Shown here: positions 59,554 to 64,000 of the stretch, in pieces
Layout of the letters: every line of letters begins with the position of its first letter
Position numbering within the stretch: the stretch's first letter is position 1
Notes under the pieces: generated by a model
Told to the model about the DNA's origin: nothing
Seen by the model: the letters and a program-made list of their open reading frames with translations, nothing else
The model's database searches: none
NCBI RefSeq assembly: GCF_003634705.1
Contig: NZ_RBWU01000004.1
Coordinates: 434,001-498,000 of the forward strand
Source of the DNA: Actinomadura pelletieri DSM 43383
Lineage (GTDB): Bacteria > Actinomycetota > Actinomycetes > Streptosporangiales > Streptosporangiaceae
Direction of reading: 5' to 3'
DNA: 64,000 nt
Translations under genes and position numbers: made by a program

Positions 59554-60882
59554 TCAGCCCCCGGCGAGCTTCAACGCGTCGTTGACCTCGCGGTCGAGCC
59601 TGGTGAGCGCCGCGCCGAGATCGTCGACCTTGCCGGGCTCCCACTCGTCCTGGACGAACTTCTGGAACCGCACGATGTAGTCGTTGCCGTTCGGCGTCGG
59701 CGGTGTGGTCGTGCTTGCGGGGTGCTTGAAGACGCTCAGGAACGTCTGGAACTGCGCCGGCAGCTTCAGGTCCGGCGACGCCAGCGCCGGGACGGTCGAC
59801 GGGACGTTCCCGAGCCCGTTGGAGAGCGTGACCAGCGCACTGGTCTCGGTCGTGAGGTAGCGGACGAACTCCCAGGCCGCCTGGGCGTGCTTGGCGCCGC
59901 GCGGAATGCCGATCACCGTGCCGGCGATGAACCCGCTGCCGTAGGTGGCCTGCTTGTCGTCGGCGACCGGGTACGGCGCGGTGCCGTAGTTCAGGTTGGG
60001 CGCCTCCTTCTCGATGAACTTGGTGCGCCACTCACCGTCGACGGCCATCGCCACCTGCCCCTTCTGGAAGGGGTTGGCGGCCTCGAACTCCTGTCCCAGC
60101 GAACGCAGGAACTTCTTGACGTTGTCGTAGCCGTACCAGTCGATGAGCTCCTTGTTCCACTTCAGGTACGCCTGGAAGGCGGGGTCGGAGGCGAAGTTGG
60201 CCTTGCCGTCGGGGGTCAGCCACGTCACCCCGAACGGCGGGGCGAGGTGCTGGACCTGGTGCTCGTAGTACTGCGCGGACGGCAGGAACCCCGCGACCTT
60301 GATGGTGCCGTCCGGGTCGCGGACGGTGAGCTTCTTGGCCAGCGCGGTCAACTCGCTCACCGTCTTGGGCGGCTGCTCGCCCTTCATCAGGTCCTTGTTG
60401 TAGTAGAGCCCGTACGCGTCGGCCAGCAGCGGCATCGCGCACCGGACGCCCCGGTACTCGGTGTACTTGCGCACCGCCTGCGGGAAGATGTTCAGGTCCA
60501 CCTTCGACTTGGCGATGTAGGGCGCGAGGTTCTGCCAGGCGCCGCTCTTGCACCACTGCCCGACGCTGTCGGTGGTGAAGGACGACACCACGTCGGGCGG
60601 GTTGCCGCCGCGGATGGCGTTGGTGATGCGCTCGTCGGTCTGGCCCGCCACGAGCTTGACGGTGATGTTCGGATGGACCTTGTTGAAGCCGGCGACGGCG
60701 TCCTGGAACGCCTTCACCTCGTGGTCGGCGCTCCAGCCGTGCCAGACCTCGATCGTCTGCTTCTCGTCGGACTTGGGGCCTTCGCTCGACGAGTCGTCGC
60801 CCGCGGTGCAGGCCGCGGTGAGGCCGAGCGCGGCGGCGGTCAGGGCCACCGCGACCCGGCGCGTGATGGTGGTGGGGGGCAC
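59554..60882 (-). CDS. Sugar-binding lipoprotein of the ABC importer (family 1)
   Basis: The protein has 442 residues from the GTG at 60882 (GAAGGAGAA about 9 nt upstream). The signal peptide ends LTAAC (lipid-anchored Cys about residue 25). The mature start IEVWHGWSADHEVKAFQDAVAGFNKVHPNITVKL is typical of family-1 sugar-binding proteins. SVGQWCKSGAWQNLAPYI, ADAYGLYYNKDLM and GQVAMAVDGEWRTKF are further conserved parts. Trp/Tyr-rich segments suggest an oligosaccharide ligand. It is the first gene of the operon. Confidence 0.93.
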   Translation of the reverse strand: MPPTTITRRVAVALTAAALGLTAACTAGDDSSSEGPKSDEKQTIEVWHGWSADHEVKAFQDAVAGFNKVHPNITVKLVAGQTDERITNAIRGGNPPDVVSSFTTDSVGQWCKSGAWQNLAPYIAKSKVDLNIFPQAVRKYTEYRGVRCAMPLLADAYGLYYNKDLMKGEQPPKTVSELTALAKKLTVRDPDGTIKVAGFLPSAQYYEHQVQHLAPPFGVTWLTPDGKANFASDPAFQAYLKWNKELIDWYGYDNVKKFLRSLGQEFEAANPFQKGQVAMAVDGEWRTKFIEKEAPNLNYGTAPYPVADDKQATYGSGFIAGTVIGIPRGAKHAQAAWEFVRYLTTETSALVTLSNGLGNVPSTVPALASPDLKLPAQFQTFLSVFKHPASTTTPPTPNGNDYIVRFQKFVQDEWEPGKVDDLGAALTRLDREVNDALKLAGG

Positions 60883-60921
60883 TCGGGGTTCTCCTTCGGG
60901 AGGTGACGTCCGTCTCGGTCG

Positions 60922-62229
60922 TCAGGGAACGGTGCTGGAGAAGATCTCCTCGCGTGTCTCCAGAAGCGCCTGCTGGAGCGCGCCGGCCAGGACGGGGTTG
61001 CCCTGGACGGTGCTGAGCCGCACCCGGGGGCGCGGGATCGTCAGGCTGTGCAGGTGCTGCTCCACGCGGGCGCGCAGCGGTTCGCCGCCCGCGAGCAGGA
61101 CGTCGCCGGTGAGCACGACGAGAGCGGGGTCGAGGACGGCCACGACGGTGGCGAGGGTGACGCCGAGCCGGGTGGCCAGTTCGGTGAGGGCCCGTTCCGC
61201 GCGGGCCCCCACGTCGGAGACGGTCCGTGCGCCGGACGCCCTGCCGGACCCGGTACCGGACGCCCTGCCGGACCCGGTCCCGGACGCGGTTCCGGACGAC
61301 GGGACGGCGCCGATGTCGGCGGCGGCGCGGCGCAGGGCGGTGGCGGCGTCGCGGCCACGGAACCCGTGCTCGCGCATCAGCCTCAGCACGGCCGCGCCGC
61401 CGGTGAGGCTGTGCACGCCGCCGGTGTGGGTGCGGCGCACGTCCCGCATGAGGGGGGCGCCGACGGTGGGCATGTAGCCGATCTCGCCCGCGCCGCCGGT
61501 CGCGCCGCGGTGCAGCGTGCCGTTCAGCACGACGGCCATCCCGACGCCGTCGGCGACCCACAGCAGCACGAAGTCCCCGGCGCCGGCGGCCTGCCCGCGG
61601 GCGCGTTCGGCCAGCGCGGCGAGGTTGACGTCGTTCTCGATCGCCACCCGCACGCCGAGGCCGTCGCTGAGCGTGGCGACCAGGTCGGGGATGTGCCAGC
61701 CGGGGATGTGGGAGGCGTAGCCGAGCCGTCCCGTCGCGGGGTCGACCGCGCCCTGGATGCCGATGACGGCGCGGCAGAGCCCGGCCCGGCCCCGCCCGGC
61801 CGCGGCTCCGTTCGGCCCGGCCGCGGCGACGGCGCCGTCCAACGCGGCGGCCATGCGGGCCACCACGTCCACGCGGGAGCGTTCGGGGGTGGGGAGCGTG
61901 TACTCGCCGACGACCGTGCCGGCCAGGTCGGCGACGCTGACGCGGATCCGCGCCGGGGTGACGTCGGCGCCCGCGACATGCGCGGCGGCCCCGTTGATCC
62001 GGTACAGCTCGGCGGTGCGGCCGGGCATCCCCTCCCTGATGCCGTCCCGGACGACGAGCCCGGCCGCCTCCAGCCGCGCCAATAACTGCGAGGCGGTCGG
62101 CTTGGAGATGCCGGTGAGGTCGGAGATCTGCGGGCGGGTCAGCGGCCCCCGGTCCAGCAGCGCCTCCAGCGCCGCGCGATCGTTGATCGCGCGCAGCAGG
62201 CTGGGCGTCCCGGGGACGGGCACGGACAC
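60922..62229 (-). CDS. ROK-family transcriptional repressor (NagC/XylR-like)
   Basis: This is a 435-residue regulator. The winged helix (about 15-70) reads INDRAALEALLDRGPLTRPQISDLTGISKPTASQLLARLEAAGLVVRDG. The ROK sugar-kinase-like domain follows, with VIGIQGAVDPATGRLG, AIENDVNLAALAERA, and GGAGEIGYMPTVG. The usual zinc-site CxCGxxGC motif is absent, replaced by RRTHTGGVHSLTGG. An insert GTGSGRASGTGSGRAS is encoded by a duplicated 24-bp unit (61232-61279). It is encoded immediately upstream of the sugar operon and probably controls it. Confidence 0.88.
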   Translation of the reverse strand: MSVPVPGTPSLLRAINDRAALEALLDRGPLTRPQISDLTGISKPTASQLLARLEAAGLVVRDGIREGMPGRTAELYRINGAAAHVAGADVTPARIRVSVADLAGTVVGEYTLPTPERSRVDVVARMAAALDGAVAAAGPNGAAAGRGRAGLCRAVIGIQGAVDPATGRLGYASHIPGWHIPDLVATLSDGLGVRVAIENDVNLAALAERARGQAAGAGDFVLLWVADGVGMAVVLNGTLHRGATGGAGEIGYMPTVGAPLMRDVRRTHTGGVHSLTGGAAVLRLMREHGFRGRDAATALRRAAADIGAVPSSGTASGTGSGRASGTGSGRASGARTVSDVGARAERALTELATRLGVTLATVVAVLDPALVVLTGDVLLAGGEPLRARVEQHLHSLTIPRPRVRLSTVQGNPVLAGALQQALLETREEIFSSTVP

Positions 62230-62239
62230 GTCGGCGGCT

Positions 62240-62289
62240 CCGTTAAGAAGGTTTCCTAATCTGGAGGGAAAAGTAAGGACTCTTAACGG
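62240..62289. promoter_or_regulatory. ROK operator candidates
   Basis: TTAAGAAGGTTTCCTAA (62243-62259) is a near-palindromic A/T-rich site upstream of the ROK gene. The outer arms CCGTTAAG (62240-62247) and CTTAACGG (62282-62289) are perfect inverted repeats. This stands out from the GC-rich surroundings. Confidence 0.5.
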
Positions 62290-62307
62290 TTACGTCAACA
62301 CCCGGGC

Positions 62308-62847
62308 TCAGGGGGCGGCGACGACGAAGGTGCAGTTTCCGAATCCGACCTCGTCGCCGGGCCGCACGCGCGCCGGGCCCGTCAACCGCCACCCGTTCAC
62401 GCGCGTGCCGTTCATCGACCCCAGGTCAGAGATCATCCAGCCTTCGTCGGCGTGGTAGATCTCGGCGTGGAACCGCGAGACGGTGAGGTCGGTCAGGACG
62501 AACTGGCAGCCGGGTGCGCGGCCGACGACGACGCGTTTCAGATCGGCCGGGGGCAGCGTGAACCGCGGCAGCCGCGGCGCCCGCCAGGCCGCCTCGAACC
62601 GCGCTGTGACCTGCGACACCGAGGAGACGATCCCGGTCAGCCGGTTCAGCACGCGGTTGCCGGTCGGCAGGTCGTGCACGATGTCGGCCAGCTCCGCGCG
62701 GCTGCGGGCGCGCAACACCTGGTCGACACGGCGCTCGAACGTCTCGTCCGACATCCGGCCCTCGGCGACCCGTTCGCCGAGGACGCGCAGCACCCGATCC
62801 CGTTCCACGTCGGACGCTCTCACCGGGAACGAGGGCTGACCGTCCAT
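62308..62847 (-). CDS. DUF1707-FHA domain protein
   Basis: This 179-residue cytosolic protein has an N-terminal DUF1707 module (about 8-62: VRASDVERDRVLRVLGERVAEGRMSDETFERRVDQVLRARSRAELADIVHDLP). A C-terminal FHA domain follows (about 105-175: KRVVVGRAPGCQFVLTDLTVSRFHAEIYHADEGWMISDLGSMNGTRVNG) that binds phosphothreonine peptides. The Arg/Ser-His/Asn-Gly residues for phosphopeptide binding are intact. The combination is common in actinobacteria and points to Ser/Thr-kinase signalling. A GATACT box 7 nt before the ATG may be a leaderless promoter. Confidence 0.9.
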   Translation of the reverse strand: MDGQPSFPVRASDVERDRVLRVLGERVAEGRMSDETFERRVDQVLRARSRAELADIVHDLPTGNRVLNRLTGIVSSVSQVTARFEAAWRAPRLPRFTLPPADLKRVVVGRAPGCQFVLTDLTVSRFHAEIYHADEGWMISDLGSMNGTRVNGWRLTGPARVRPGDEVGFGNCTFVVAAP

Positions 62848-62953
62848 AGTCGTGAGTATCCAGTCCCCATCGTCGGCTGTCCAGAAATGGCCGTTCCCTC
62901 GCTTGGACGCCGCGTCCGCCGCGAATGTTCGCGACGGGGGAGCCGCGGCCGGT

Positions 62954-64000
62954 TCAGCCGGTGAAGGACACCACGTCGGCGAGGACGCCGCCGTCCGGGG
63001 TCAGCCGCTCCGTGGACGGGCTGTCGTAGACGACCAGCAGACGGGTGCCCGGGCCCTCGTCCAGCACAGCGATGCCCTCGGCGTGGTCGTCGCCGTCGCC
63101 GTAGGGGAGGTCGCCCAGCACCTCCAGCTCGTCGGCGGTGACGATCTCGGCGGCGTCGGCCTTGGCGGCGCCCCGCCACCGCACGACCTGCACGGGGCCG
63201 TCCAGGTCCATGCTGGGGCCGGTGAGGACGAGCAGGTCGTCGCCGTGCGGGCACAGGTCGCGGATGCCGAGCCCGCGCAGGTCGAGGAAGTGGGTGCGGT
63301 ACAGCTCCTTGCCGTCGCCGACGGGCAGGGCCCGCAGTTTGCGTGGATCGTCCGGGTGGGTGCCGGGACGGATCTCCACCAGCACCGCCCAGCCGCGCAG
63401 CACCGGCCCGCGCAGCCCGATGTAGAGGCGGTCGTCGTGCGCGGCGACGCCCTCGATGTCGATGCCGTTGTCCTTGCTCGGAATGGACAGGAACGGCGCG
63501 AGGTGCGGGTCGTCGGCGAGCAGGTCGGTGAGGGAGTCCTCGTCCAGGCCGAGGACGGCGGCGGTGCGGTCCCCGTCCTCGGCGACGACGTGGGGGAGCC
63601 CGTCGTCACCGGTGACCAGCGGGAGCCGGACGAGGATGTAGCGGTTGTCCTCGCGGACGACGGTGGCCAGCCGCTTGCGGGACTTGGCGTCGCTCTGCCC
63701 CGGCTTGATCTTCTTGCGTTTGAGGCTGTGCGAGCCGACCGCCCACAGCCAGCCGTTGGCGCGTGCCAACCCCTCGATGTCGGCCTCCTCGTCGCGCCCG
63801 GCGGGCAGCGGGACGAGATCGGCGAGCGAGACCGTGGTCTGGGCGTCGTAGCCGGTGACATGCCCGTCGCCGTCCACGGCGGCGGTCAGCCGTTCGATGG
63901 TGGCCGTCTCGTCGCCCGCCACCCACAGGCAGCGGCCGTCCTGGCGCACGGCGGACAGGTTGGTGTGCGTCTCGGCCTCACGGCTCTCCACCCCGAAGTG
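62954..64000 (-). CDS. DUF3616 protein (5' end probably outside the window)
   Basis: The visible frame encodes about 348 residues. It contains SAVRQDGRCLWVAGDETATIERLT, DEEADIEGLARANGWLWAVGSHSLKRKKIKPGQSDAKSRKRLATV, DIEGVAAHDDRLYIGLRGPVLRGWAVLVEI and HAEGIAVLDEGPGTRLLVVYDSPS. These are the repeated DxEG blades of the DUF3616 beta-propeller family. A GTG at 63991 could start it, but the frame stays open to 64000 with family-like HFGVESREAETHTNLSAV, so the true start is probably beyond the edge. Function unknown. Confidence 0.8.
   Translation of the reverse strand, partial: HFGVESREAETHTNLSAVRQDGRCLWVAGDETATIERLTAAVDGDGHVTGYDAQTTVSLADLVPLPAGRDEEADIEGLARANGWLWAVGSHSLKRKKIKPGQSDAKSRKRLATVVREDNRYILVRLPLVTGDDGLPHVVAEDGDRTAAVLGLDEDSLTDLLADDPHLAPFLSIPSKDNGIDIEGVAAHDDRLYIGLRGPVLRGWAVLVEIRPGTHPDDPRKLRALPVGDGKELYRTHFLDLRGLGIRDLCPHGDDLLVLTGPSMDLDGPVQVVRWRGAAKADAAEIVTADELEVLGDLPYGDGDDHAEGIAVLDEGPGTRLLVVYDSPSTERLTPDGGVLADVVSFTG

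Overview
The window is high-GC DNA from an actinomycete. The gene set is a Pup-proteasome locus, Tat genes, MsiK-type sugar transport, DUF1707-FHA, a DUF397-free two-component/ABC exporter block and an IdeR-type iron box. This, with the order pafA...pafB-pafC-tatA-tatC-helY known from mycobacteria and Streptomyces, fits a filamentous actinobacterium, perhaps Streptosporangiales/Thermomonosporaceae. The genus is an inference that the sequence alone does not settle. No rRNA, tRNA, insertion sequence, prophage or CRISPR array was seen.

Layout. 1-1.9 kb: end of a HAD phosphatase, a small membrane protein and a diverged 12-bp satellite. 1.9-8.1 kb: a complete Dpp/Opp-type ABC importer behind a DasR-like palindrome. 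8.3-14.4 kb, minus strand: a MacB/FtsX-type ABC exporter and a NarL-type two-component pair. 14.7-18.1 kb: a RecB-like Fe-S nuclease, an M50-CBS protease and TrmI. 18.3-28.4 kb: the Pup-proteasome system (mpa, dop, pup, a double endonuclease VII-like protein, prcB, prcA, pafA, a double-FKBP lipoprotein). 28.5-31.5 kb: an ArsR-like regulator, a DUF3291 protein, a DUF3866 protein and a secreted orphan. 31.8-38.4 kb: pafB, pafC, a small membrane protein, tatA, tatC and helY. 38.6-44.6 kb: an ABC-2 exporter, TetR and MarR regulators, a DUF4142 lipoprotein and a sirtuin. 45.0-47.6 kb: a GH4 glycosidase and a PfkB kinase. 47.6-52.4 kb: a DUF2470 protein, iron-regulated heme oxygenase, a Crp-type regulator, a 5'-3' exonuclease and an M24 peptidase. 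52.6-62.3 kb: an MsiK-like ATPase with a LacI regulator, an Lrp regulator, and a minus-strand sugar operon (solute-binding protein, two permeases, GH4, sugar kinase) with a ROK regulator. 62.3-64 kb: a DUF1707-FHA protein and a partial DUF3616 protein.

How it works together. Dop deamidates Pup-GGQ and PafA ligates it to substrates. Mpa unfolds pupylated proteins into the PrcAB core, and PafBC is the paralogous DNA-damage activator family. The carbohydrate operon at 56-61 kb has no ATPase of its own, so the MsiK-like ATPase nearby is its likely energiser. A BadF-type kinase beside a GH4 6-phospho-glycosidase suggests uptake of a free sugar that is phosphorylated in the cytosol and then cleaved.

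Most unusual observations: (i) two 7-codon mini-ORFs chained by ATGA overlaps between GH4 and pfkB; (ii) a double-domain endonuclease VII-like protein embedded in the Pup locus, whose start codon lies in a perfect hairpin that also carries a leaderless-type promoter; (iii) about ten genes with a TANNNT box 6-8 nt before the start codon; (iv) minisatellites that begin at stop codons; (v) an abrupt strand-composition flip centred near pup.
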